DNA of 64,000 nucleotides from JAHBVL01 sp963712055. GTDB lineage: Bacteria > Chloroflexota > Chloroflexia > Thermomicrobiales > UBA6265. The notes below the pieces were generated by a model. That model saw only the letters and a list, made by a program, of their open reading frames with translations. It was not told where the DNA came from and made no database searches. Of this stretch, positions 53,840-62,610 are shown piece after piece. How positions within the stretch are numbered: position 1 is the first letter of the stretch; each line of letters begins with the position of its first letter. A program made the position numbers and the translations under genes. The stretch is from NCBI GenBank assembly GCA_963712055.1, contig CAVQGN010000003.1:682001-746000 (forward strand), written 5' to 3'.

Positions 53840-53886
53840 CCCAGCCCGCAGCTGCTCGGACGATCAGCATCGGCTGAGCCTCAATG
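53840..53886. repeat. Partial REP-like unit after the transposase
   Basis: CAGCCCGCAG, GATCAGCATCGG and CTCAATGCACAAACATCGC correspond to the tail of units 1 to 3, with degenerate bases. The first half of the unit is absent, replaced by the end of the transposase gene. Confidence 0.5.
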
Positions 53887-53912
53887 CACAAACATCGCAA
53901 ATAGCAACAACC

Positions 53913-54022
53913 GCCCGGGGATCAATGCCCAGGCTCACAGACCAAAGACCTTCGGTCTGCTCACGCTGACACCTCAGCCCGCAGGGGTTCGAAATGTCAG
54001 CATCGGGGTTCAGCCCGCTGCG
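53913..54022. repeat. REP-like unit 4
   Basis: A complete unit in the same direction as units 1 to 3 (CCCGGGGATCAATGCCCAGG to CAGCCCGCTGCG), placed downstream of the transposase. It shows that the array extends to both sides of the gene. Confidence 0.8.
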
Positions 54023-54078
54023 TCATGCAACCCGGATCTCCTCCACCGCCGAAACATAAATGTCCATGAACCCAGATG

Positions 54079-54113
54079 AAAAAACGAGGACGACCAAAGT
54101 GGCCGCCCTCGTT
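54079..54113 (-). terminator. Terminator after nirK
   Basis: On the minus strand AACGAGGGCGGCC pairs with GGTCGTCCTCGTT (two G-U pairs) around an ACTTT loop and is followed by TTTTTT. It begins 18 bases after the nirK stop. Confidence 0.8.
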
Positions 54114-54130
54114 CACGCGATCGTCGATCG

Positions 54131-55615
54131 TTATTGCACCACAACCGTGCCACGCATCCATGGATGCGGAATGCAGTAATAAGGGAAGACACCTGCCTCC
54201 TCGAACGTGTGAATGAAGGTGGCGTCCTTTTCCATGAACCCGGAATCGAACAAGCCGTCCGCTGTAGCAGAAAGTCCATCTGATACCCCGGACGTGACCG
54301 TGTGCGCAACGTCGTCCATGTTCGTCCAGCGGATCGTCTGTCCCACGGCAATCGTGACCAGCGGCGGATCGTACGCCAGGTCAGCATTATCCGGGAGGTA
54401 GGCTCCAGCCGGAATCATCACTTCAGCCGCGATCTCTGCCGCTATCGGAGTCGCCGCTTCTTCCGAAGAAGATTCCTGGCCTTCTGGCACCCCAAAAATC
54501 TCTGGATCAGGTTCGCCATTGATTACGACATGGCCAACTGCGCCCTTGTAGAAGGTTCGAACAAGAGCATGATCGACCAAAATCACCGTCGACGGCACCA
54601 GCGCATCCATTTCGACCACCGTGCCACCACCCGCAACCACGAGAGTCGACTGCGAACCCCGGATCGCCCGATTGGACGGATGCGTTGCTGCTTCCGGATA
54701 GACCAGGTCCCAATGCGACCCAATCGGATGGAAACTCGACACCAGGTTGAGCCCCTGATTGACGAAATAGATGCGGGCCCGCTCTCCAGTGCTCATCGTC
54801 AAAGCATTGTCGCCGGTCAGCGCGTCGGTCCGACCATTGAAGGTCACAAACCGTGGTTCCTCCAGGTGCAGCGCGTCAGGGTCGAATCGGGCAACTCCCT
54901 GGTCTTCCGCGCCAACGCGGGTCACATACCACTCGCTCTGCGATATCGACCATTCATGGTCGACTGCTGGCAGCGGCTCCTCCGGATCGACGATGAACAT
55001 CCCGTACATGCCATGCGCAATATGCGAAGGGACGTCGCCGTAGGCGCAGTGGTACATGAATACGCCGGGATACAGCAGCCGGGCATGCACGGTCCGGGTT
55101 TCACCCGGGTTCGCCACCAGCGCAGCAGCTCCACCACCCTGACCCGTTACGGCATGGAAATCGATATTGTGCGGATGCATGCTGCTGGCAAGGTTGGTCA
55201 GAGAAATCGTAACGAAGTCGCCAACACGACCCCTGAGCACTGGTCCCGGAGAGCCGCAAATCGCATCGGACCCGGCGATCCGGTAGCCCCACATCTCGGT
55301 GCTGATTTCGTTGGCTGGATCGAGTGGACAGATTCCCTCGATCGACTCAAGCTCCACACTCCATGTTCGTTGATCAGACCGGGCAATAGCTGGTGGAACC
55401 TCAGGGGCAATGGAAATGTGCACTTCGTCATCGGGTGCGGCGGTCAGTTCCGAGATCGGAACCAAGTCGGGGCGAATACTCTGGTCGACTGCCCACACGG
55501 TCGGCGTCGCGTTCTGAGCAGAGGCAGAACCACCCATTCTCATGGCAGGTATCGCCACCGAGGCGCCGAGTGACGCGCCTACAAAACTCCGACGTGACAA
55601 TTTGTCGAGCGACAT
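54131..55615 (-). CDS. nirK: Copper-containing nitrite reductase with C-terminal cupredoxin domain
   Basis: A 494-residue exported protein that reduces nitrite to nitric oxide. It begins with a twin-arginine leader (MSLDKLSRRSFVGASLG). Cupredoxin domain 1 has HPHNIDFHAVTG and MYHCAYGDVPSHIAHGMYG, with His, Cys, His and Met for type 1 copper and His for type 2. Domain 2 has SFHPIGSHWD with the catalytic His and the DNALTMSTGERARI segment. After an EAATPIAAEIAAEV linker a third cupredoxin domain carries its own copper site (DVAHTV, PYYCIPHPWMRG). Such a fused domain is thought to feed electrons to the reductase. AGGAGG lies five bases before the ATG. Confidence 0.9.
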   Translation of the reverse strand: MSLDKLSRRSFVGASLGASVAIPAMRMGGSASAQNATPTVWAVDQSIRPDLVPISELTAAPDDEVHISIAPEVPPAIARSDQRTWSVELESIEGICPLDPANEISTEMWGYRIAGSDAICGSPGPVLRGRVGDFVTISLTNLASSMHPHNIDFHAVTGQGGGAAALVANPGETRTVHARLLYPGVFMYHCAYGDVPSHIAHGMYGMFIVDPEEPLPAVDHEWSISQSEWYVTRVGAEDQGVARFDPDALHLEEPRFVTFNGRTDALTGDNALTMSTGERARIYFVNQGLNLVSSFHPIGSHWDLVYPEAATHPSNRAIRGSQSTLVVAGGGTVVEMDALVPSTVILVDHALVRTFYKGAVGHVVINGEPDPEIFGVPEGQESSSEEAATPIAAEIAAEVMIPAGAYLPDNADLAYDPPLVTIAVGQTIRWTNMDDVAHTVTSGVSDGLSATADGLFDSGFMEKDATFIHTFEEAGVFPYYCIPHPWMRGTVVVQ

Positions 55616-55837
55616 AGAGTCCTCCTGAGAATTCCAAGGTCCGGATAGATTTCTAAACCTTCAATGAAATTGTAACGATTTTTTCATCATGGCACGATCG
55701 AGCGAAGAAACCGGTCCACTCGGAGACAGCCAACCCCGGAGAACATGAAACCTGATTCGCATCCTGGGCGTCTAAGTGACATGGGGTCATTCTCATGCGT
55801 CCGTTCGCAGAGAACCCTGGAACTCCTGAGGAATCAC

Positions 55838-56458
55838 ATGGCACACATCCCAGCCCGAATCATGTCCACGCACAATCAGGCTGCCGATCAACCAGTAGCT
55901 CATCGGCGAAGGACGCAACGTCCCGCCGTACTTCTAGCTGCACCGTTGCTTTCCCTTCTGCTGCCCGGACTTGGGCAGTTCGCGCTTGGCAAGCGCCGGA
56001 GAGGCTTGGCGATGATCACAGCCATGGCGTCTCTATGGCTGATGCTACTGGCGGTCGCTCCCCGGAATCCGATCGAGCTGCTCGCGTCTGTGGTACGACC
56101 GAACTTCCTCGTTGCGGTGATGCTCGCGAACGTCGCTCTGTTCGGGTTTCGGCTCTTTGCAATGCTGGACGCCTTTCGACTTGCGAGAAACATGGCGTCT
56201 TGGAAGACGCGGCGATCAATTGTGGTGGTGGTCCTGCTGATTGGATTTGCACTTGCAGCTGTGCCTCACGTGGCTCTTGGGTACTACGACCTGGTGACGT
56301 ACCGAGCCATCGACCAGATCTTCGTCCAGGAAACGCCAGCCCATCCACGTGACACCGTCCCAACCGCGATCGAACTGACCCGTCCTGTTCAACTCGCGCC
56401 GGGGGTCACGGCCGCAGCCCCGCCGACGTCTCTCCCCGAAAAGGAGATAGATCCATGA
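55838..56458 (+). CDS. Small multi-helix membrane protein preceding an LCP protein
   Basis: About 206 residues if it starts at the ATG at 55838 (AGGA five bases before it); ATGs at 55745 and 55862 are alternatives. Four hydrophobic segments are visible (AVLLAAPLLSLLLPGLGQFALG, LAMITAMASLWLMLLAV, FLVAVMLANVALFGFRLFAML, SIVVVVLLIGFALAAV), separated by Arg-rich turns, with a Pro/Thr-rich C-terminal tail outside the membrane. I recognise no family, although the GLGQFALGKRRRG stretch recalls small TM2-like proteins. The stop overlaps the start of the LCP gene (ATGA), so the two are translated together. Confidence 0.7.
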   Translation: MAHIPARIMSTHNQAADQPVAHRRRTQRPAVLLAAPLLSLLLPGLGQFALGKRRRGLAMITAMASLWLMLLAVAPRNPIELLASVVRPNFLVAVMLANVALFGFRLFAMLDAFRLARNMASWKTRRSIVVVVLLIGFALAAVPHVALGYYDLVTYRAIDQIFVQETPAHPRDTVPTAIELTRPVQLAPGVTAAAPPTSLPEKEIDP

Positions 56459-57453
56459 TCAGTCGCTCTCTTCTTCGTATTTTCACAGTTGGATTACTCC
56501 TTCTCTCCGGGATCCTTCTGTCGAGTTCCCATTCGGGTGCGGCACAACAGGAACCTGGCGGTGATGGGAAGACGACGATTCTCCTGCTTGGCGGCGATGC
56601 CGGGCCAGAGCGAGTCGGTTTACGCACGGACACGATGATGGTCGCGTCCGTCGATCGTGAAACCGGCAGAACTGCTGTATTCGGAGTTCCGCGCAATCTC
56701 GTCAACACTCCGCTGCCAGAACCGTACGCAAGTCTGTTTGTCTGCGGGTGCTGGGAATCGCTCCTCAATGAGCTCTATCCGTTTGCGGAGGCGAATCCGG
56801 ATCTTTTTGGAGGTGGGTCCCATCCCGGTGGCGAAGTCCTGATGCGCACCATCGAACACCTGTTGGGGCTCGATGTTGACTACTTCGCGCTGGTAGACCT
56901 GCCGGGGTTCGTGAGGGTAATCGATGCGCTCGGAGGGGTGACGATCGACGTTCCAGTTGCTGAAAGTGTTCTTCTTTCGCCAGCTTTCGAGGAAGACGGT
57001 TGGCAGCAATATGTCATTCCTGCGGGTACACAGCACCTCGATGGGAGAACTACGCTGGCCTACGCTCGCACGCGGGTGGATTCGGGCGACTATGAACGCA
57101 TGGCACGGCAACGCTGCATCATTGGCGCTATCGCCCGACAGGCTGATATCGGCTCATTAATCCTGAACTATCCGGAGATAGCAAACGCGTTGGTAGACGC
57201 AGTGCGCACGAATGTCCCGCTTTCCAAACTTCCTGATCTGATCGAGCTTCTCGGTCGAATCGATTTCGCGGAGTTCTATGCTATAGGGTTTACCACTGCT
57301 GACTACATGAGCGGGTACGCCGGAGAACCGTATTATCCGATTCCGGATCCCGGGTTGATCAGCCAGGCGGTCGATCAAGTGTTCGATCAGCCGGTGGAAT
57401 CACTGGCAGGGGTCGCTGAACCGATCTCGAGCACCTGTCAGTGGATCGACTGA
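56455..57453 (+). CDS. LytR-CpsA-Psr (LCP) family protein
   Basis: A 332-residue membrane-anchored protein with an N-terminal helix (LLRIFTVGLLLLSGILLSS). The LCP domain is shown by ILLLGGDAGPERVGLRTDTMMVASVD, the arginine-bearing GVPRNLVNTPLP, ALGGVTIDVPVAE, and the second conserved Arg in GTQHLDGRTTLAYARTRVDSGDYERMARQ. LCP enzymes ligate cell-wall glycopolymers to a lipid-linked or peptidoglycan acceptor outside the membrane. The gene is coupled to the small membrane protein before it. Confidence 0.9.
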   Translation: MISRSLLRIFTVGLLLLSGILLSSSHSGAAQQEPGGDGKTTILLLGGDAGPERVGLRTDTMMVASVDRETGRTAVFGVPRNLVNTPLPEPYASLFVCGCWESLLNELYPFAEANPDLFGGGSHPGGEVLMRTIEHLLGLDVDYFALVDLPGFVRVIDALGGVTIDVPVAESVLLSPAFEEDGWQQYVIPAGTQHLDGRTTLAYARTRVDSGDYERMARQRCIIGAIARQADIGSLILNYPEIANALVDAVRTNVPLSKLPDLIELLGRIDFAEFYAIGFTTADYMSGYAGEPYYPIPDPGLISQAVDQVFDQPVESLAGVAEPISSTCQWID

Positions 57454-57804
57454 CGAACTCGTTGGATAAGTCGTAAATACTGTAGCTACAGTATTCACGC
57501 TTTCTACAGTGATGCCGGGAGTTTGTCATGGATCAATGCAGCCTACTACGAGGACTCGACGCTCATCCGGCAAGCCGTGCTAATGGCTGTCGGGATTGCT
57601 CAGAACCAGCCATTTTTCGATGGGAACAAGCGTGCAGCCTTCGCCACGCTTGATATCTTTTTGCGAATCAATGGATACCGCTTTGATGGAGATCCGCTCG
57701 AGCTAGCCAGGCAAGTTGAGACGATCGCCGAGGCTGGCATCGAGCGAAGATCATCCTTGAGCGAATTCGTCCAATGGCAGGACGAATGGGTGAGACCCCT
57801 CTAG
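57454..57804 (+). pseudogene. N-terminally truncated Doc/Fic-type toxin
   Basis: The final 90 or so residues (SWINAAYYEDSTLIRQAVLM through NGYRFDGDPLELARQVETIAE) match death-on-curing toxins of the Fic fold. The motif is QPFFDGNKRAAF where HxFx[D/A]GNKR is expected, with Gln replacing the catalytic His, so AMPylation or kinase activity should be lost. The usual first 35 residues are missing and replaced by translated palindrome sequence; there is no good ribosome site. A TTG at 57523 is the only start. No antitoxin gene is present. Confidence 0.7.
57476..57495. promoter_or_regulatory. Perfect 20-base palindrome
   Basis: AATACTGTAGCTACAGTATT is a perfect palindrome 22 bases after the LCP stop and 28 before the Doc fragment's TTG. 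Half of it (CTACAGT) recurs at 57504. Palindromes of this kind are typical operators of toxin-antitoxin or BlaI-type repressors, so it may be the remnant of a TA promoter. Confidence 0.6.
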
Positions 57805-57829
57805 TCGATCGAAACGACGCACAACCCGA

Positions 57830-59083
57830 TCAGACTTCTGCCACGATCCTGAGAGCATCCTCGAGTGGCATCGGATTGAACGCAGCATCGAGCATCGTGC
57901 CGGCGTGATCGCAGATAGCGATCACCTGTGGGTTGCCGGTAGATACGCCTGCGACCGCGACCGTATACGACCGGGTCATCTGCGCCTGAGTGTAGAACGG
58001 CATCACCACGGTGTCGCCAATTCGACACCTTGCGGCCGGATGAAGCGGTAGATGGTAGTCAATGATCTGCTGGACGTGGTGATAGTCGACCGGGTTCCGG
58101 CGCGCTTTCTCGGGGTTGTCCCCAACGAACGCCTGCGGTTGCCATTCATCACGAAAGAACCCAGACATCAGACTGGCGAGTCCGCCACCGAAAGCATAGG
58201 CAAGATCATCCTGGAAGTGACTGATCTCAGAAACATAGACATAGGCCGGTGTTTCTGGCGCTGTACCCAGCGCGATCTGCGTCAGGGTCGTCCCGGTGAT
58301 TCCCTGTCCCGGTTCGACATGGGTAGCACCAGCATTGGCAAGCATTGCGAGTGTTTCTGTCGAGGTGTTCCCGGGTGCGTCTATCACAAGCATCGTCAAA
58401 CCGAGTGCAGTCTCAATCTTCCGTGCGGCACGGATGATCGTTCCGAGATTTCGCGTGGTCGCCGGCGGCATCCGCTCCCAGTCAAAGGTGTATTCAACGC
58501 AGGGAAACGCGGTTAAGCCGACAACCTGCACATTCGGGAGTCGCATGATTGCGCGAACAGCATCGACAACCTCATTTTCGGAAAAACCCCCTTCCTGGCC
58601 AGCGAAAAAGACATCATCTGGACCCTGCACCCGGATCAGCAGATCTTGATCGGTTCCGGCGGCACGAGCAGCGTTGGCGATGGCTTCTGCAGCTCCGAGG
58701 CTGTAAACGGTCCAGAACTCTGGCTTCATTGCCAGCACACGGGCAATCGCGTGAAACGGAATCTGGCCGAGATGACCGACGTGTCCAATCGGAAAGCCAT
58801 ATCGATGCAGAATGTCCGCGCATTGGACATCGACGGCAACGGTCGCATCGAGCCCATTTCCCAGCACCGCAGAAACGACCAGTGGGTTTCGGGCAACCTG
58901 TTTCGACATATAGAAGGAAACGAGACCCAGTCGCTTCGCTTCGGCAGCGAACAGACGAGCATTGCTGGAGATGGCGTCGAGATCGAAGAGCCACGAATTC
59001 GCCGGAATCGCGCCACTCTGGTGCAAGGTCACTGCCGCATCGATCAGCGCCGGGTTGCGGTCAAGCATGTGCTGATGAAGCAT
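57830..59083 (-). CDS. YhfX-like PLP-dependent protein (alanine-racemase fold)
   Basis: A 417-residue protein with the fold III PLP barrel. WLFDLDAISSNARLFAAEAKRLGLVSFYMSKQVARNPLVV has the lysine that binds PLP, and VEPGQGITGTTL and HVGHLGQIPFHAIARVLAMKP also match YhfX. YhfX in enterobacteria lies in a cluster with a phosphotriesterase-like enzyme; that partner is not seen here. The substrate is unknown. GGAGGGAAG lies 12 bases before the ATG at 59083. No signal peptide. The gene is divergent from the peptidase-like gene at 59290. Confidence 0.8.
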   Translation of the reverse strand: MLHQHMLDRNPALIDAAVTLHQSGAIPANSWLFDLDAISSNARLFAAEAKRLGLVSFYMSKQVARNPLVVSAVLGNGLDATVAVDVQCADILHRYGFPIGHVGHLGQIPFHAIARVLAMKPEFWTVYSLGAAEAIANAARAAGTDQDLLIRVQGPDDVFFAGQEGGFSENEVVDAVRAIMRLPNVQVVGLTAFPCVEYTFDWERMPPATTRNLGTIIRAARKIETALGLTMLVIDAPGNTSTETLAMLANAGATHVEPGQGITGTTLTQIALGTAPETPAYVYVSEISHFQDDLAYAFGGGLASLMSGFFRDEWQPQAFVGDNPEKARRNPVDYHHVQQIIDYHLPLHPAARCRIGDTVVMPFYTQAQMTRSYTVAVAGVSTGNPQVIAICDHAGTMLDAAFNPMPLEDALRIVAEV

Positions 59084-59289
59084 GATCGAGCTTCCCTCCT
59101 GTTCGCATTCGGCGACGCTACACCTGCCTGAGATCGTCGCATATCATCACGAGATTGGCTTGGTGCCGACTCGCAGCGTTGTTCGCAAAACATCGCATAT
59201 TGGCATTTCTCGTCAACCACAGTGCATGATTCTCTATCAGCCTGTGTTTTTACCTGATCTTTCCTCCTGAACTGATTGGAGAATTCCTC

Positions 59290-60399
59290 ATGCACGCGCT
59301 GTCCATCCGGATACTACTGCCCATTCTCGTGGCGTCCATCCTTCTGCTTGGCAACTGGGCCATCCTCCCTAAACCGGCATCCCTGGCAGCCAATGCCGAT
59401 GTCCGGGTGAGCGAAGGCGTTAGCGACGAAGATGCGATTCTGGTGCGAGAATCGATCCGGGTAGCGCAAGACTATTTCCGCGAACGCCTCGGATTGCAGA
59501 ACGATCAGGTCGTGGTCGTGCGAGTGCTCGATGAAGCCGACGAGTCGGATGGAGAAACGATCGCTTCTGCCCAGGGCAATGTCGTTGTCGTCTTTGCCAA
59601 CTCGGATGGATGGCAATTTGGAGCCCCCGCTGAGCGAGTTGCCACCATTCTGCACGAGTACACGCACATCTATCAGTATCAGATTCTTGGTGATCGGGAC
59701 TTCGAATCCGCCGCCTGGTTCGACGAAGGTTTCGCCGAGTTCGTCGCAATCGAAGCGCTGATCGAAATGGGCATTCTCGACCAGACCTCGGTGCTGCTGT
59801 ATCAGGCTGGTCTGGTTCAGCGCTACGCCGAAGGACTGCAACTCGCTGACCTGGAGGATTGGGAAACCTTTGGCGAGGTCGGCGCGGATGCCTATCCGTT
59901 GTCGTTTTTCGCGGTGTCGAATCTGCTCGCCGAACGAGATCTTGCCTCGGTTCAGGCAATGTATACAACCATCGCGAACGGCAGCACGTTTGGCGAGGCT
60001 TTCGAAGCCAGTTTTGGTCTCACCCCTGATGCCTATTATCAGGAGTTCTATGCCGGCCTTGCCTCCTTGCAGGGCTCGTTCGAACTGCCAAATGATTACG
60101 CGTTCAACGAGGGCACCGATCTCAACGGCCCGGTGAGCATCGTGCGAGCGCCAGATCTCTCCAACTCCGATGAACAGGAGCTAGTGCGTGCCGAAACGCT
60201 CGAAGGGGCTAACTGCTCCTTGACTCTTGCGCCGACAAACCCCGGAGAAACCCTCGTCACTCGCGAAACCTTCGCCGATGGTGATGGCGACGTTTTCTGG
60301 TTCGTCACCATACCGGCGGACTGGCAGCCGGGTTCGGCTGAGCTGACCCTTGACTGCGGTGGCGCACCGGTAGTGACCACGGTCGAGATCGGCTCTTGA
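59290..60399 (+). CDS. Secreted gluzincin-like peptidase with C-terminal beta domain
   Basis: A 369-residue protein with a signal peptide (IRILLPILVASILLLGNWAI). TILHEYTHIYQYQ (His122, Glu123, His126) and WFDEGFAEFVA (Glu146) form an HExxH...E zinc site of the gluzincin/DUF-peptidase kind. The last 90 residues (ADGDGDVFWFVTIPADWQPGSAELTLDCGG) share a domain with the C-terminus of the protein at 41942. GGAG lies eight bases before the ATG. The protein is likely exported; its target is unknown. Confidence 0.8.
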   Translation: MHALSIRILLPILVASILLLGNWAILPKPASLAANADVRVSEGVSDEDAILVRESIRVAQDYFRERLGLQNDQVVVVRVLDEADESDGETIASAQGNVVVVFANSDGWQFGAPAERVATILHEYTHIYQYQILGDRDFESAAWFDEGFAEFVAIEALIEMGILDQTSVLLYQAGLVQRYAEGLQLADLEDWETFGEVGADAYPLSFFAVSNLLAERDLASVQAMYTTIANGSTFGEAFEASFGLTPDAYYQEFYAGLASLQGSFELPNDYAFNEGTDLNGPVSIVRAPDLSNSDEQELVRAETLEGANCSLTLAPTNPGETLVTRETFADGDGDVFWFVTIPADWQPGSAELTLDCGGAPVVTTVEIGS

Positions 60400-60407
60400 C
60401 AAAAACA

Positions 60408-60438
60408 ACGATGCCAGAGCTACCCGCTCTGGCATCGT
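60408..60438 (-). terminator. Terminator of the MMPL transporter gene
   Basis: ACGATGCCAGAGC and GCTCTGGCATCGT form a perfect 13-pair stem with a TACCC loop. On the minus strand it is followed by TGTTTTTG, so it ends the MMPL transcript. It also lies just after the convergent peptidase gene and may serve it. Confidence 0.8.
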
Positions 60439-60468
60439 GGGCCCGATCACAGAGGTACCTGTAGCGAA

Positions 60469-62592
60469 CTAACCCTCCAGCGCCACCGATTTGTCCACCG
60501 GTGGCTCTTCTTTTTTCGACAACCAGCTCGGCCACCAGATCTTCTGACCGATATCGAACGTGAGCGCTGGAACCTGGATAGTCCGCACGATCAGCGTGTC
60601 GATCAACACGCCAACTGCCACCAGGAAACCGAGTTCGGTGAGTGGCACCAGCGGCAATACCCCGAGCACGGCAAACGTCGCCGCCAGCACAACCCCCGCC
60701 GAGGTGATGACACCGCCAGTCACCGAGAGCGCCTTGAGCATCCCATTGTGGGTACCGATGGTCTTCGCTTCTTCGTGCGCACGACTCATCAGAAAGATGT
60801 TGTAGTCGATACCAAGCGCGACCAGGAAGACGAACCCGAGCAGAATGACCGATGGATCGATACCGCCAAAACCAAAGATCTGATCGAACACAACGACGCT
60901 GATACCCAGTGCTGCCGCGTTGGAAAGGATATTTGTCAGCACCAGAAGTACCGGTGCCGCGATCGACTGCAACAGGATCGCAAGAATAATCAACACCACC
61001 AGGAAGACCAACGGAATGATCAGCTTCGCGTCACGAATCACCGCGTTCTGAACGTCGAGGTTCTCCGCGTCTGGTCCGCCGACAAGGGCGTTCGCGCCAG
61101 CCACGGTATCGACCGAGGTCCGCATTGCCTCGATCGTGTCATAGGCTTCAGTGGTCGCCGGTTCTGCATCGAGCGTTACCAGCAAGCGGGTGAGCGACCC
61201 ATCATTGCTGACGCCGGCCTGCACGACGGCTGCCACCCCTGGTGTCTCGGCGAGCGCAGTCTCCACATCATCTGCCTGGGGGGTATTGCTGATGACCGTT
61301 GATGGCTGGGCGGCGCCGGCCGGGAAACTCTCGGCAATCATCTCCTGGCCAACGATGGCGTCGGGTTTATCTCGGAACTGTTCGGCCTGGCTGAGAGTCG
61401 TGTCGAGTCCGATCACACCAAGCGCGAGAATCGCGAGCACAATGCTGGTGCCGATCCAGACAGGTCGGGGCCGTTCGCTGACCCAGAGTCCAACGCGACC
61501 GAAAACATTGCCTTTCGTGCTTGCGACTGATCCGAACTCTGGCACGAACGGCCAGAAAACCTTGCGGCCGAAGATCAGGAGGAGTGCTGGCAGCAACGTC
61601 AGCATGGCGATCAGCGCGCAAAGGATTCCGGCGGCTCCAACTGGTCCCAGCGCCCGATTCGAGTTGAGATCGGCAAGCAAGAGACAAAGCAATCCAATGA
61701 TCACGGTACCACTCGACGCGAGAATTGCCGGGCTCGCCGAGCGGATCGCGGCGCGCATGGCGTGATGGGGATGCTCATGCCGGCGGAGTTCTTCCCGGTA
61801 CCGTGCTATAAGAAGAAGAGCGTAATCGGTGCCGGCTCCAAACACGAGGATCGGCAGAATACCTTGCGTTTGGCCGTTGACCGTCACGCCGAAGTTTTCA
61901 ACCAACCCATAGACCACAGCGGTTGCGGTCTGATTGGCAAACCCGACGGTCAGCAACGGGATGATCCAGAGAAACGGACTGCGATACGTAATCAACAGCA
62001 GCACAGCAACCACAATCGCGGTCGCGAGCAAGAGGGTGGTATCGATCCCTTCGAACACGTCAGTAAGATCGGTCAAGAACCCGGCTGGACCCGTGACTTT
62101 GACCTGAAGTCCTTCGATATCGTCGGTTACAAGCGTGCGGATTTCCTTGGTTTCGTCGGCGGCCGTCTGTTCGTCGTTCGGCAACTGGACCGTGAAAAAG
62201 ACCGTGCGCCCGTCCTCGGAGGGAATCGCCGGCCCCTGGGGATCGTCAGGAAAAGCAGTCAGAATTGCAGATTGATCAGCGGCTACAGTCTCGAAGTCGT
62301 CCGCGGTTAATCCCGCATCGCGTTGGTACACGATGACAGCAGATACCGAATCTGCGGATGGGAACTCATCGTCCAGTTCCGCAACCTGCAGCGATTCAGC
62401 GCCTTGCGGCAGGAAGGTCACCGGGTCGTTGTCGATCACGTCGGAAAGCTGTGCGCCGATCGGGCTCGCGATCCCGACGATCACGATCCAGACAACCAGG
62501 ATCAGCCACTTTGCCCGTTTCCGGGTGACCAGTTCTGCGAACGTATCGAGAATACGGCCGCGATTGTTTGAAGAAGGCTCTGGCTCGCTCAC
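60469..62592 (-). CDS. MMPL family RND transporter
   Basis: A 707-residue inner-membrane protein with two blocks of six helices, each preceded by a large outer loop. The first helix is AKWLILVVWIVIVGIASPIGAQL; the MMPL core with DYALLLIARYREELRRHEHPHHAMRAAIRSASPAILASS is complete, and the second half repeats it (DYNIFLMSRAHEEAKT, GVITSAGVVLAATFAVL). These Asp-Tyr pairs drive proton coupling. MMPL proteins move lipids or drugs. The GTG at 62592 has GGAG five bases before it; a TTG at 62610 is the alternative. A terminator follows. Confidence 0.92.
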   Translation of the reverse strand: MSEPEPSSNNRGRILDTFAELVTRKRAKWLILVVWIVIVGIASPIGAQLSDVIDNDPVTFLPQGAESLQVAELDDEFPSADSVSAVIVYQRDAGLTADDFETVAADQSAILTAFPDDPQGPAIPSEDGRTVFFTVQLPNDEQTAADETKEIRTLVTDDIEGLQVKVTGPAGFLTDLTDVFEGIDTTLLLATAIVVAVLLLITYRSPFLWIIPLLTVGFANQTATAVVYGLVENFGVTVNGQTQGILPILVFGAGTDYALLLIARYREELRRHEHPHHAMRAAIRSASPAILASSGTVIIGLLCLLLADLNSNRALGPVGAAGILCALIAMLTLLPALLLIFGRKVFWPFVPEFGSVASTKGNVFGRVGLWVSERPRPVWIGTSIVLAILALGVIGLDTTLSQAEQFRDKPDAIVGQEMIAESFPAGAAQPSTVISNTPQADDVETALAETPGVAAVVQAGVSNDGSLTRLLVTLDAEPATTEAYDTIEAMRTSVDTVAGANALVGGPDAENLDVQNAVIRDAKLIIPLVFLVVLIILAILLQSIAAPVLLVLTNILSNAAALGISVVVFDQIFGFGGIDPSVILLGFVFLVALGIDYNIFLMSRAHEEAKTIGTHNGMLKALSVTGGVITSAGVVLAATFAVLGVLPLVPLTELGFLVAVGVLIDTLIVRTIQVPALTFDIGQKIWWPSWLSKKEEPPVDKSVALEG

Positions 62593-62610
62593 AGTTGCTC
62601 CACAGATCAA

